Origin: Chiua virens
Taxonomy: Eukaryota; Basidiomycota; Agaricomycetes; Boletales; Boletaceae
Assembly: GCA_019787685.1 (NCBI GenBank)
Contig: JAHNUO010000035.1
Location: 62,001-126,000, forward strand
Reading direction: 5' to 3'
DNA: 64,000 bases
The notes beneath the pieces are model-generated. The model was not told the origin of the DNA. It saw only the letters and a list, made by a program, of their open reading frames with translations, and did no database searches. Shown here in pieces: positions 13,878 through 25,769 of the stretch. The stretch's first letter is position 1; each line of letters starts with the position of its first letter. Made by a program: the position numbers and the translations under genes.

Positions 13878-15369
13878 TCACATAACAACTGGCTCGACGT
13901 ACGCGACATTTAGCGGCATCTCGTCAATCTGTGTGTTGTAAAATTCTACCCGACCCGTGAGTCCATGGCGTTGTCACACAGCCGTCGCACTTACGTTCGA
14001 TATCCCGTAGCATTCTGACGTCGTCCGTCGTAACAAAGTTGATCGCAACGCCCTTGCGTCCGAACCGTCCTCCGCGTCCGATACGGTGGATATAGTTCTC
14101 CCGGTTCGTCGGCAGGTCATAGTTGATCACCAGCGACACTTGCTGAACGTCGATGCCACGCGCTAACAAGTCCGTCGTGACCAGAACACGAGACGATCCA
14201 GATCGGAACTCTTTCATCAACACCTCCCGTTGCTTCTGTTCCATATCCCCGTGCTACGCATCATCCATTAGTCAATTTCAACATGGCGGCATCGCCATCG
14301 TCTGATCTACGCACCATCGCAGATACCGTGAATTCCCGCGAATGCATCTTCTCCGTCAACCAATCCACCTTCCGTCTCGTGTTGCAGAAAATGACCGCCT
14401 GCGTAATCGTCACCGTCTCATAAAGATCGCAGAGCGTGTCAAGTTTCCACTCTTCTTTTTCCACCGCAATGTAGAATTGCTTGATACCTTCGAGCGTCAA
14501 TTCGTCCCGCTTTACAAGGATGCGCACCGGATCACGCATAAATTTCTTGGTCACCTCCAAGACATCCGCCGGCATCGTGGCCGACAGTAACACGACTTGC
14601 GTGTCCTGGGGCAACAGCTGGAACAGTTCATAAATTTGGTCCTTGAAGCCTCTGGACAACATCTCGTCCGCCTCGTCGAGACAGAATATCTTGATATGGT
14701 CCGTCCGAAGCGCTTTCCTGTTGATCATATCGAACACTCGACCAGGCGTGCCCACGACGACATGAACACCTTCCTGCAACTTGGCCATGTCCTCGCGCAC
14801 GTTGGTACCACCGACACAGGCATGGCACTCGATGTTCATATAGTCACCGAGTGCGATCACGACCTTTTGAATCTGCTGTGCAAGCTCACGGGTAGGGGCA
14901 AGAATGAGGGCCTGACAGCCCTTGATGGACATGTCGAGCTGTTGGAGAATGGAGATGGAAAAGGTAGCGGTCTTTCCGGTACCGGATTGCGCTTGGGCGA
15001 TGACATCGTGCCCTTTGACCACGGGCACGATCGCCCGCTGCTGGATGGCGGAAGGACGCTCGAAACTAGCAATGCGTCGGGGCTCGATTCAGTATCGCAA
15101 ATCTCCCCCGAAAAATGGAACTTACCCGTAGGCGTAGATGCCACGAAGTAGCTCGGGCTTCAGATCCATGTTATCAAAGCTGATGATGAACGTGATCAGC
15201 GAGGATCAGTACGATATAAGATAGAGGCGATTAACGCACTTGTCGACGACTTGATCCCAGTTGGACTCGATCTCACTCTCGGGGACATCTTGAAGCTGCT
15301 CTTCGCTGGAACCAACAAAACGATCTCAGCCCGTGCACGATGGACGCAACCGTGGACATACCCTGACAT
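13878..15369 (-). CDS. TIF1: Eukaryotic translation initiation factor 4A (DEAD-box RNA helicase)
   Basis: ATP-dependent RNA helicase of the eIF4F cap-binding complex. The full gene can be read. A tiny first exon ATGTCAGG (15369-15362) is followed by an intron ending at 15306. Then come [36 protein letters not shown] and the Q-motif [12 protein letters not shown]. The core follows: motif I AQSGTGKT, Ia PTRELAQQ, Ib [38 protein letters not shown], and [15 protein letters not shown]. The last exon joins [14 protein letters not shown] and ends at 13878. Length is about 395 residues, as in other eIF4A proteins. The C-terminus [10 protein letters not shown] differs from the usual NVADLI. Four or five introns. 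No inactivating change is seen. Confidence 0.95.
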
Positions 15370-18300
15370 GTTGATGCTGTGATGTATGTTATCCAAGTGA
15401 TCTACCTGGATGGTTCTTCGTTCGTGGTTGTTTGAAAGGTAAACAGTAGATTCTTGGATGAGTGTGTCCCCATCTGTTTTTGATCTTGTCAAAATTTTTC
15501 GAGAACTACCCCCACACATCCGGCGTTGTCCGGACATACGTAAAGCTAATTAGCTAATAATTTACATCGTTGGTCAGATGCTGTCACATTCTAGCTACTA
15601 GTAGCGATTCACTGAATCACCTAGAAAAGTCGATGGTTTCCGCTTGGATATGCTCAGGAAATGCTCGCCTTCTTCTGCCTGAATCGTCGGATCGCTATGC
15701 AACATTCATATTCCGAATTTCCACGGCGCCGCAGACACTAGCACAGGTGCTCGACTCGGAGATCCGCCAGCACACCCACAATGTTTGATTGAATGTTTAC
15801 AACCGGCTCATCGAGACTCAAAAGATACCCCACTCGCCCCGCCATGGCTCTGCCTCAACCCGGGGTCCCCACCTTGAACGGCCCCCGCAAATCCCGCCCT
15901 CGTCAGGAACATTGCAACACAGTCCGGGTACCGCTTTACGGTACGTGCTGCGGCCCGCGGGCACGTCCTGATTCAGTATGTACGATTACCCCACGACGGG
16001 ACGCGTTTTGAGTAATACAACGTTCTCACACTGCTAATCTTCCTAGTAAATTAATCACCGAACTGCGAGGGACACCAGGTCGCGCGTCCGATGCGCGTGG
16101 ATGCGCTGTGTCCTTGTCTCGCTGATCAAATCACGCTTGGTCAATGCTCTCGGTCCGATCAGGTGGCGCGAGATAATTCATGACTTTTCGGTGCTCGACA
16201 CCGAGGGCGTAGGAAGCGGGGAAGTCGTGATGCTGGCACGGCGGGCGATGACGGCGTAGGCATACTCCGAGAAGCAAACATGGATTCGCTGGGTCGAATT
16301 TCTGTCGACGTCACCCACGGCCACCGAGTATTCGACCCCGCATGGGTCACTGGATCACAGATCGCGCACGATGTCATTGAACGTCACGCGCAGTCAACGT
16401 GCTTCGCATGGACACCACTTTGAAGACCGTGTCCTCACCAAGGACTTTTCCGGTTCTTCATTTACCTGGACGGGATCAAATCCTTTTAACAACGAACAAC
16501 CTTGCATATATTAATTAGCTAACAAGCGGTGGCATTCAATATCAATGACCGGCATTTGGGTGCATTGTGATAGACCCCGCTCTCGTCGTGGGGGACATCC
16601 AACGAGAATCTGATGGTATAAGGTACGATCTGACGGCCTGTATTCTCGTTTGAAATACAAGTCACCCATATGTGACCAGGAATACCTCCATCGAGCACCA
16701 GATTGCCGACAGTGGTCTTTCAGATGCGCCAAAGATCACTACGGTCCACGAGAGAGGTGGCGGTCAAGTTACCAGCTCAGATATGCTGATTCCAGAGCGC
16801 TACTAGTAGATGGATCTCCAGCCGTGTATCGAGGCCCACGCTGTCGAACGACGTGCACGAAGTCTGTTATTTGTGTCGCAGTATAAGCCCTCCTCACATG
16901 GTCATTTATTTTAATACCCCGGACTAACGATGTCTGTTCTGACTGCGAGACCGCTTTTGTCAGGCATAGGCTCGCCGCAGAACTACCCGAGTTAGAATGC
17001 GCCTCCGCGTACCTCGTGGGGGACATCAAACCAGGTAGTGATGGCAATGGCTCCGACTTGAAGACCGGCGGGTGGCTCTGGCGAGCTGCGACCATGTCCG
17101 TCTCTGTTCTCACCGTTCGATGGTACCCATCGTGTGAGGATCCCAATGAAGCCTAGATCTGATGGTCAGTCTTTCTCATAGTGACCAGATCGGCCTTTTC
17201 TTTTTGTCATTGAACTGGAAGAATCTTCGTCGCGGGTGAGAATAGCCTGAGTCCACGAGGTGTGGAGGCCATGGAACGTCACCGAATAATTCAGAATATA
17301 AGCCCCTGCCTAATCGTGCGAGTGCATGGGACGTTCGGTATGTGATGACCGTCGCATCTATAAATGCATACTCGACATCGTCATGGCCAACAACCCGCCT
17401 GTGACGGACTGGCACGAGAGTTGTCGTTCGCACCCGCAAAAGAATTCTTGAATTATCAAGCTTACTCACGTCTGTCACCGTCGTCCATGAATGATGGTGG
17501 TCCAAGTGCGGTTTCACCATGTATACAATGTACAATGCGCAGCGCGCATCCCCTTGGCAGCAAGGTTTGATCCACAGACCTGTGACAATTGTAATTTATA
17601 TTCTGCTTCTTATCTGCAAAACGCACACCCCTGGATACCTTACGCCGCACCGTGACATAGGCACGGCCAAATGCGAGACGAGTTTCTGAACTATGCCTGC
17701 AATGGCACATGAGTTCGTGAGGCCCAGGTCCCGTGAGAAGAACCCTGGTTCCCTCGGTTTGAGTCGTGTGACATATGCGCTACGACACGGGAGAGGAGCA
17801 CACCCACGGATTGCCGTCGGTTAGCAAAGATTTTCGATCGAAGCTGGGAGAAGTCTGTAAACATGAATCATCGCTATACACGCACCATCATCCCGAAATA
17901 AAAGCTGGACGTCGACTACGTCGTCGACCAGATCAGTTCTTGTTGACACGTTACTGGTAAGTAACATTGATCGTTTGAGATATTCATTAGCCCCTTCAAG
18001 TTAGTAGCCAATGTCACCATCATGGTGGTATGTGGCGCATGTTTCAAAGATCAGGTTGCTCCACCTATTTTTGATGGTGTACAAGGCAGTGGTGTGGCAT
18101 GCACCGAGTAGCATCGGAAAATTGTCAAGCGTGGATATTCAATCTAGCTGTAACCTGGAATATCTACACGCAAGATTATCGGCGGGAACTTACTCTCGGA
18201 CAATGTACAATTGAATCGATGTTGAATCCGGCCGCGAACAGTTTACGTGGTGGGAACCACCATCCATGTGTTGTCGCCGTTACTCTGGAATAGAAACGCA

Positions 18301-18644
18301 CAATGGGGCTGTGTAGAGGTATAAACGTACCCTGGATGAACAGTATGTTAAGCGAATCAGGTGAGACATTAGCAGGGGTGCGCGCTTCAGAGACAGCCTC
18401 CGACTGATTCAAGTTGATGGCGGTGTCCAACAAGTGACGTCACTCTTCCGTGATTATCGAAGTCATTGTAAACATCACGGTCACATGAAATATATCACAA
18501 TCTGCTGCAGGCAGATGTATGTAAGTAAATGATACTGCGGAACGCATCAGCACCAGTGGGCAGCGGAGAAGTAAAGTATGTTCCTTCCCAGTCCGGGAAG
18601 CATCCCCTCTGACACTGCTACATATTCGTACGATGGCGACTGGG
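15370..18644. other. Gene-poor stretch of 3.3 kb
   Basis: No open frame here carries a recognisable domain or convincing splice chain on either strand. There are short imperfect internal repeats: GTGGGGGACATC followed by a TGATGG word at about 16588 and again at 17018. I see no tRNA. The eIF4A promoter must lie in the leftmost part. Confidence 0.4.
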
Positions 18645-18743
18645 CCGGTGTCTGCGTGGTGGTATCTTACCAAGCGAAAGGGGGTCAAATTCGAGGACGA
18701 GCCTCAGGCTGAGGAGGAATACGACACGGATTCTATGTCGTAA
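18645..18743 (+). pseudogene. 3'-terminal fragment of the DUF4419 gene
   Basis: Encodes PVSAWWYLTKRKGVKFED followed by an acidic tail ending DTDSMS and a TAA at 18741. This is nearly identical to the C-terminus of the complete DUF4419 protein encoded at 31703-33471. The homology stops upstream of the Pro-Val codons, so only about 30 codons were carried along. There is no start or upstream exon. The fragment shows that the right arm is the source and this arm the copy. Confidence 0.9.
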
Positions 18744-18969
18744 GCGATGGTTTGTCCCTCAAAACATTCGTGGTGTACGTGAAAGTGATGCGTGAGTTCC
18801 AGTCATTCGATCCGCTTCTTGTTGGTCTATGCTATCTATGACTCGGAGACGCTTTGTTTCTGTACGAGTTTCGTTTTGTAATTTATAGCATCTGGACTCT
18901 ACTGTGCACCTGTCAGATCGAACGCACATGTCTTGAATAACCTAGTTTCTCTGGAGAACTAAGATCGAG

Positions 18970-20277
18970 CTACCCTTCTCTTTCAATGGCATGGAACCAG
19001 CCATCAAAATCTACCACCAAGCGTTCCACCAATACTCGCACTGGCGACACCCAGTCAATCAAGGTCCCATAGCCAAATATACCCGTTCTCCAAAACCCTT
19101 CCATGATCAGACTCCCCCACAGAGCAAGCCATGTCATCGTCCAGATCCACCCTACCACACCACCGACCCTCCGACCCGTCACTTTTCGAAAGGCGTCCTC
19201 AACAAGCACCCCAAGGGCCATCATACCGAACCCAACGACCATCCACCACATCTCGATCCGGCTGTCGAGGGTAAGGATCATGACGTCGTGCAAGGCTGCC
19301 GATGCCATGAAAGCACCGATGACCATCCCAGGGCGACCAAACACCGTGACGGCAGCGAGCGGATACCCACCGAAGACGAGGAAGGTCTGACGGCCCCACT
19401 GGTGCCACCGACGACTCCAGAACACGCTCAACGACGTCGCGCGCCACGGGGCATCGAATGCGGGCGGCCACTGTGCCGGGTCCTGCCCCAAGACGACGAG
19501 GGCGAGTACGGTGCACGCATCGTAGCCCGCCTGTAACATTGCGTAGCTCATGAACCCCGCACAGAGGGTGAGGATGCTCGATCGAAGATATCGTGCTGGA
19601 AATGGGAGGGTCGGATCGAATAGGGTGGATCCGTCGGGGATGGCTACGATGGCGCCCACGGGGCAACATGTCAGGATGACTCGATGGAGGATGCCGAAGA
19701 GCGATGCGTGTGCGACCGTTGAGAGGCATGTGTAGACAAGGAAGAGGGTACGATGAGTCGGGCGCGTTTCACGCGGAACGTATAACCCGCGGGACCAGTT
19801 CCAGCCATGACCACGGAGGTTGGAGATGAGGTCGAGTGCATCCATGAGGGTCGATGGAGCACGATTCGCAGGGCGAAGGTGTCGCACCAGAGGTTCCTTG
19901 GCCAGCGTCCATTCAAAGGTACGAACAACGATGGTAAACATGAGAATCTAGGTAGGGGAGACCGCAGCCAATGTTAGTGTATTCTCATGAGGGCATCTGA
20001 ACAAGTTGGTTCGAGGGATCCTTACCCTCAGAGCAGTGTCAAAAGCTTCGGGTCTTGACTTTCCAATTGACACGTTCTCGGAAACCACTGCGCGCAATGC
20101 TAAAAGGGTGACGATGGGCCATATCGCGACCCGGATAGCATGCGTTCGAGGAGTGATAGCCAACACCGCCACGAGGGGGTAGCAAAGTATTGGAGGTAAA
20201 ATATATGAGACCACGATCAGGACGTCAACAGGCCTTTGAGTTGATGTTATGCCCAGCACCCCAAGAATGGCGGACAT
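18970..20277 (-). CDS. Wax-synthase-like membrane acyltransferase (MBOAT_2), paralogue 1
   Basis: Integral membrane acyltransferase of the wax-synthase domain family, the family that includes trichothecene O-acetyltransferase TRI7. Two exons: exon 1 from the ATG at 20277 (MSAILGVLG) with two hydrophobic segments, and exon 2 to 18970, joined as TALR/ILMFTIVV across an intron of about 75 nt. Motifs: RGHGWNWSRGLYVPRE, DPAQWPPAFDAPWRATSL, the family signature FWSRRWHQ, and a later ASAALHD whose His is the likely catalytic residue of MBOAT enzymes. Five to seven further hydrophobic stretches. It lies head-to-head with paralogue 2. It is nearly a duplicate of paralogue 3 in the other arm. An alternative upstream ATG exists at 20292. 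The acyl substrate and acceptor cannot be read from sequence. Confidence 0.9.
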
Positions 20278-20950
20278 GGTCGAGTTCTGCATAGTTTCAC
20301 AGTCATCTAGCAAGATATATTACACTGGGCTGTGCTACATACCTTCTTTCCGCTCCTGTTCCGCTGTCAAACGGTAATGTGGGAGGCGGAAAAGTGTCGT
20401 GTGATGGGTGTTTCAAGGGTGGTCTACTGCATGTGGTATTGGTGATTATCCACCGGCAATATGCGTCGCTCAGTGAAGTGTAATCAGATCCCGAGAAACG
20501 TCATCTTGGACAGGTCGAGTACCGGTTTGGACTCGAGATGAGAAAGACCCGACCAACGGAGTTGAATTCAAGTTACATATGTAAGTTCCTAAATGCAAGC
20601 CGTCGCCTAGTAGTGATGCAATTACTCGGACTATCACGACTGCAGCATCATGCATCATGGACCAGAAATTGTTATTTGGTGACTCTCGTGACGAGGGTGT
20701 AGTATACGAGTTACTTACTGGCAGCACTTTGCGTGTCTAATGGCAATGGCGACCGTGACTTCTACTAATCAATTTTCAGCAGATGAGAGACGCCACGACG
20801 TACTAAAGTCAGCTATGTATTAGAAGTCACACGCTGAGTCGTCGCTGACAGCAAGCCGAGGTAGATGACACCCCACGAAGGGCGCATTTTTATGTAAGTA
20901 AGCGGAAATGCTGGGCATCCTTATATGTCAATACGTCAAACCAACTTGTC

Positions 20951-22227
20951 ATGTCCCTCTCCCTGCACCCCATGTGGAATGCCATTGGTGTGCCATCAGT
21001 CAAAGCTCCCCTCAATGTTGCAACGTTTACATCATATATCCTACCTCCTTTGCTTATTTATTTCTTGATGGCATTCTTGGTTATCAAACCGAAGACGCGC
21101 CGTCTCCGAGTCTCGTGTTGGCCGGTACTTGCGCTGTTAGCGTTGCGTGCATCGGTTTCAGTGGATATGTCACTCCATTTGGAGCAAAAATTCGAGAATG
21201 ATTTGGCAGTGAGTCCGCTCTCCAACTACCATGTAGCCTTTGTAAGCTTTAACTAAGCTTTTTCGAATGCCAGAACCCAATGCTGATGATTGTTACCCGT
21301 GCTCTTTATTGGGCGTCGGTAAAAAAACCTCTTGTGCGACACCTTCGAGCTGCGAATACTTCTCCGTCAACTCTTATGGACGTCGTTGACCTGGCTTTTA
21401 CATTCCGCGGTTACGGTTGGGACTGGTCACATGGATTGTACGTTCCCCGCGAAACGCGTCCATCCGATCGCGTTGGATTTGTCTCCTCCGTGACATTGTC
21501 TGCGATCGTCCATGCATTCATCTGTGGCACCCTGCATAGAGCCCTGCGCGCATTCATCCCAGTGGGATTCGATACCATCCCTGGCGCGACCATCTTCGAT
21601 GACACACTACCATCCCATGTGCGATACTTTCGATCCAGTCTCATCACCGTCATTGGCTACTTCACAACGTATGGCTACCTCCAAATGTATTACGACATAT
21701 GCACTCTACTGGGAGTCCTTATCCTTGGACAAGACCCTGCTCAATGGCCCCCCGGCTTCGATGCGTCTTGGCGTGCCACGTCATTGTCCGAATTCTGGGG
21801 ACGTGGGTGGCATCAGTGGCTCCGCCACATGTTCCTCGTCCAAGGTGGATATCCGCTCTCCTTCATCTTTGGTCGGGCGGGCCTTGTTACAGGGGCGTTC
21901 CTTGCTTCCGGAATGTACCACTATATCGGCATCTATTCACTCGATCCTACGAGTAAACTTTGGCGGATGCTGGTTGGCTTTGGCATGATGGCCCCGGGGG
22001 TTTTGGCGGAGCAGATGTTCAAGAGGTTTACGGGTTGGAAGGTATGTGGGCTGGGAGGATGGCTGTGGACGGTGACGTGGATGCTCTTGTGGGGAAGTGT
22101 GATTATCGACGGCTTTGTAAGAGCTGCGCTCTTCAGGATTCCAAGCACCATAGATGGTGTACCAGTCTGGCGGGCGCTGGTGGAAGGCGTAGTGAGACAC
22201 TTTGATACCTGGTTACACGAACTATAG
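20951..22227 (+). CDS. Wax-synthase-like membrane acyltransferase (MBOAT_2), paralogue 2
   Basis: Same two-exon layout as its neighbours. Exon 1 encodes SYILPPLLIYFLMAFLVI and ends FENDLA/; exon 2 starts NPMLMIVTRA. Motifs: RGYGWDWSHGLYVPRE, GQDPAQWPPGFDASWRATSL, FWGRGWHQ (Gly where the others have Arg), SGMYHY with the candidate catalytic His, and GFGMMAPGVLAEQMFKRF. Much more diverged from paralogues 1 and 3 than those are from each other, so it represents an older duplication. The start could instead be the ATG at 20972. Its promoter lies just beyond the inner end of the left inverted-repeat arm, about 670 bp from the paralogue 1 start. Confidence 0.9.
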
Positions 22228-22946
22228 ACGTACCAATTTTGTATATTTCATATAATGACGACTCTCACGCACTCTCCTCAAGCGTGGGTGACATGGACGG
22301 TTTGATGGCTGGAAAATCTGGCTTGTCAAAATGCTCGACAATTGTAAGAAAAAGTGCAAAGCTTTTCGTGGTAGTGGCAGGTGATGCGGATGATGAGGAT
22401 GAGGATGCGAATAATAACAACGATCTGGATGATGTTGATGAGGAATATGATTCACCTGATGAAGTCTCTGCAGAAAGCTGTTTTTCTGATCCTGAAAGAG
22501 GTTTGTATTATACCCCGAATCAGCATTATCCAAGTCTTTCCTAATGGGCCCAAGATGAAGTTGATTCCTTCTGCACCAGCGCCGATATACATACCTTTCT
22601 TTGGAATATGATGCATCGGAATCGCACGCGAACCAGGCTTAGGATCATCTTATAGCCAGTGGCAGAATGCAGGATAACTACCCTATGGAGCCGAGCATAG
22701 TATCAGCGAGGTACCGGTACCGCTCAGTGCGACAAGCAGCTTTTGACAAATACAATGTCAGTGTGCTGACAAGAACACCGTAACGCTCGTTTAAGAGTTT
22801 GATACCCTTAGAATGCCATATTCTTCGAACTATCACCTTCCGAGGCCGAAAACGCCACCTGTGTAACCACTCAGCCTGGAATCTGAAGATGATTATTTGA
22901 CTCGGAAGTTAGAAGTCAAGAAATATTTACATCACCACAACCGACA
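22228..22946. other. Intergenic
   Basis: Shared 3' region of the wax-synthase paralogue 2 and the membrane-protein gene that ends at 22947. A GAT-rich tract (22380-22450) yields acidic open frames but no conserved feature. GGTACCGGTACC near 22711 is a perfect 12-bp palindrome. Nothing else is supported. Confidence 0.4.
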
Positions 22947-24229
22947 TTATCGCTTTAATGTCGAAGTTACTTTGGCTCCCGAATCGATGGGATTCCTGTT
23001 TTGGTACTGCACATAACGGAGACGGGATATTTCGGCTCTAAGCTGTTCAACCTCCCGCTCAAGTCCGTCACTAGAAGGCGGTTCGATGGAGATCGGAGGG
23101 CTCGGAGAACGCATCGTCGCTAAAGACGTATCCACGCCATATCTTGTTCCCCGCTATCAAAAGTCGAATCGAATCAAATCAAATCAATAGCTCAAGTGAG
23201 AAAGATCATACCTACCTGAGCGAAAGGAGGTGCTACGTGTTGGGGTGCTCGTGAGGTACCTTGCCAAGGTTCGCCGGAAAGCGAGGTAAGTGACCCCAAT
23301 AGTACGGGTCTGTCGTCCAATGGGGAAAGTCGAGACCGCTTTATGTTATGTCTTTGTCGTCTTTTATAACAGAGTAACAAGGTAGTCACGAGAACAACGC
23401 CGGCAACCCCACCGACTGTTCCTCCAACGATAACGGCTATATTTTGTCTCGAAGTGGTGCTTTGTGTCCCCGATGAGATCGGGGGTGACGGCGCATCCGA
23501 AATTGTCGATGGTGATGGTGGGACGAACAGAGATGTCGTTGTTGCGTCCTCCGTACCTGTACTATTAGTAATGAAGACCATGAGCATAGGTTCCGAAAGA
23601 TAAGAATAGACCCACGTATAAATTAGATAGTCAAACAACATCAGAACTGAATCTCCTGGGGAATTCACAGGCTCAATCATGATGGTGTGCTTGCCAGGAG
23701 TAACGGACTTGTTGACATAAACCGGTACATTGTATTGATAATCGGTGCTCGTCGTTGGAGAATGTACATACGTGCCGACTGGGATATCATCCATATAGAA
23801 ATCAAGATCTGTGAGCGTAGTGGCATCGGGCACGGAATTTGCGAGGATGAAAAATATGTATAATGCACTCCCTGTTCGTGAGAAGCGTAATCGAGTTAAA
23901 GACGCCGCCAGCGAGAACTTCAAAGCCCAGAAAAACGCACCTATGAAAGTGAACTCTATCTTTTGGGAAATTCCATTGTCCGGGTTGAATGTCGTGTCGT
24001 GCCAAGTGCCGTTGTACGCCATGGAAGGATCAGGCTTCACAAGGCACTTTGAACAATTGTTCCCGGTATTCCAGTATGATGCGGAGGGTAGATATTCGGG
24101 TATTGTGCCAGTGGGGCCCGCTTGAACTGCATCGTCGACGGTCACATTTTGGAGAGAAGCAAAAGTAGAGTGGCAAAGAGAAATAAAACAGAAGTTGGCC
24201 AATATGAGGAGCGGTCTAGTGGGGATCAT
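22947..24229 (-). CDS. Secreted-ectodomain single-pass membrane protein, array member A
   Basis: Uncharacterised agaricomycete-type family; I do not know its function. Exon 1 (ATG 24229) gives a signal peptide, then LQNVTVDDAV, GNNCSKC and AYNGTWHDTTF, ending in a conserved FIG junction. Exon 2 gives SALYIFFILANSV, TSTDYQYNVPVYVN, HTIMIEPVNS and LMLFDYLIYT. Exon 3 gives a Ser/Thr-rich stalk, the transmembrane helix VGGVAGVVLVTTLLLCY, and a basic stop-transfer segment. Exon 4 carries a predicted coiled coil (LEREVEQLRAEISRLR) near the C-terminus. The ectodomain reads as a beta-sandwich of galactose-binding-like type, with N-glycosylation sites; that fold is inference. Splicing of exon 3 to 4 is at FAQ/RGTRYG. 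Unlike members C and D, the tail ends TSTLKR without PPxY. Confidence 0.75.
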
Positions 24230-24437
24230 GTCAATGAGTGACTTGAAATTTACCGACTCTGAATGAGAGGTCGTAAACCGACACGTCGCGTCTTAACAGC
24301 TATCATATCCAAGTCCTTACGGATAAATATGTGGATGCCGACTTCAAGAGATGTTGATGCATTCAAGTCCTGTGTCGAAATGCAGCAAGGAATCAAGCGT
24401 GAGAAAATCACTTGGTATACTACGGCAGTTAGTATTA

Positions 24438-24985
24438 CTAAGTTAGGACGCCTTGTGCAGCTTCCAAGGCAGGACAAGCCACCGTCGGATGGGCCACGTA
24501 TAACCAGTAGTGCAACAAATTGCTTATCGAAAAATCAGATTGAATTGTTACCATGCGCTTTCCGAAAGCAAGAGACTCGTTGGCGAGTGTATGAACGAAT
24601 CGACAAGGTTTCCGTCGATAAGAAAGATTCAGATCAGTCAGTGCACTCAAGTTGGCGACAGCGTTTTCGAGAGAATCAAAAATATAGAGATAGAGAACGC
24701 TCCCTAGTCGTGACAAGCCTCGTCATGTAAGGAGGACAAAAGATAGAAACGTGAGAAATGTGCCCGTAAAAGCGAGCTCGATCTATCGATTAACTCCCGA
24801 GCCTGGTATATATGAGGTGTCGTACCTGTACCCCAATACGTTTTCGATGGATCAGGCTTAATCGGGTACTCCGATAACAGAGGGTTGTTAGAACAGCATC
24901 ATCAACGGTCCCATTCTGAAGAGCAGCGAGGCCAAAGCTGGAGAACAAAAAGTAGCACTGGATGTGGATCCGAGTCGGTCGGAAG
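24438..24985 (-). pseudogene. Decayed array member B of the same membrane-protein family
   Basis: Pieces of the family occur in order but in different frames. The signal-peptide end and LAALQNGTVDDAV lie near 24900-24960. KPDPSKTYWGTG (compare PDPS.AYNGTW) is near 24840, with the GNNCSxC segment deleted. SRLGSVLYLYIFDSLENA and LTDLNL are near 24650-24715, and the PVYVN-equivalent region has decayed to NESLAFGKRM. No transmembrane or coiled-coil exon is found downstream. I read it as a dead copy between members A and C. Confidence 0.7.
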
Positions 24986-25237
24986 AGTGGTTTATCGACT
25001 GATGAAATGTACCGCTTTCTTGTTCGCAATCTTCGAAGCACAGCATCCTGGGAACAGCACAGGGTTCCAGGAAATTGTAGGCTTGCGAAAGAGAAGGTTT
25101 GCTCGCCGTCGTAGCATTGGGTTTTATCATGCGTGTTGGAAGTTTCCGGGAGCAAATTGGTGCGCGGCAACATTGTTTGAGAGGTGAAGCTTGCGGAAAA
25201 AGAAGCAACGTCACGGCAATAAATTGGAGATGGCAGG

Positions 25238-25257
25238 CCGCCGCCGCCGCCGCCGCC
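25238..25257 (+). repeat. CCG trinucleotide microsatellite
   Basis: Six and two-thirds uninterrupted CCG units, in non-coding DNA between pseudogene B and gene C. An ordinary simple repeat. Confidence 0.95.
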
Positions 25258-25769
25258 ATACATGATCGCGGTTCGAATGGAAGACGTGATGATGCTTATT
25301 TACATAAGATGATTCAATTGATCGAACTGACAGTCGGCCATCTTCAAAGATCCCTGCTTGAAGACGCAAGTACTAGCAAGTAAACATGCGATTGGCGACA
25401 CGAAGCACGGAAAGAAAAGAAAAAACATCTAGGTATGTATACTTGCCCGGCTTACCACGGCTGCGGCAAGGTGCCAGTTGCTTGCACGAACGAGAAACGT
25501 GGTTGACATCGGAAGCAGCAGCATCTTAAGAATCAAGATGAGATATGAGGATGATGGATTGATGCCTCGTGGACGAAGTGATGAGATTAAAGGGATACTC
25601 ACACAGCAATGATGAGAATAGTAAAGATCATTCTTATCGTAACTCGGAAAGTTCTGCGCCCCGGATGTCATATGTAGCCTGCTCCAAGTCCATCACATTA
25701 AACCATATTAATCCGAACCAAATCACATACGAGAAATAGGTACAACAACTATCGCTGTCGTGCCAACCC

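Larger units (their letters stand above)
18645..20868. repeat. Left arm of a 2.2-kb inverted duplication
   Basis: This segment is the reverse complement of 29561-31797, with the two encoded proteins differing at roughly one residue in twenty. The outer edge lies inside the 3' coding end of the DUF4419 gene (CCGGTGTCTGCG); the inner edge is near the word GTAGATGA at 20861. A block of about 50 bp present in the right arm (around 29909-29961) is missing here. The arm contains an intact wax-synthase-like gene and the truncated end of DUF4419. Confidence 0.93.

Noticed and set aside
20470..20727. Open frame (and its twin at 29685-29933) seen in both inverted arms
   Set aside because: The frame is shared only because the DNA is duplicated; the two versions end differently and contain indels, and there is no recognisable domain.
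22239..22544. Acidic open frame from a GAT-rich tract
   Set aside because: Composition is a simple-sequence effect; no conserved motif.
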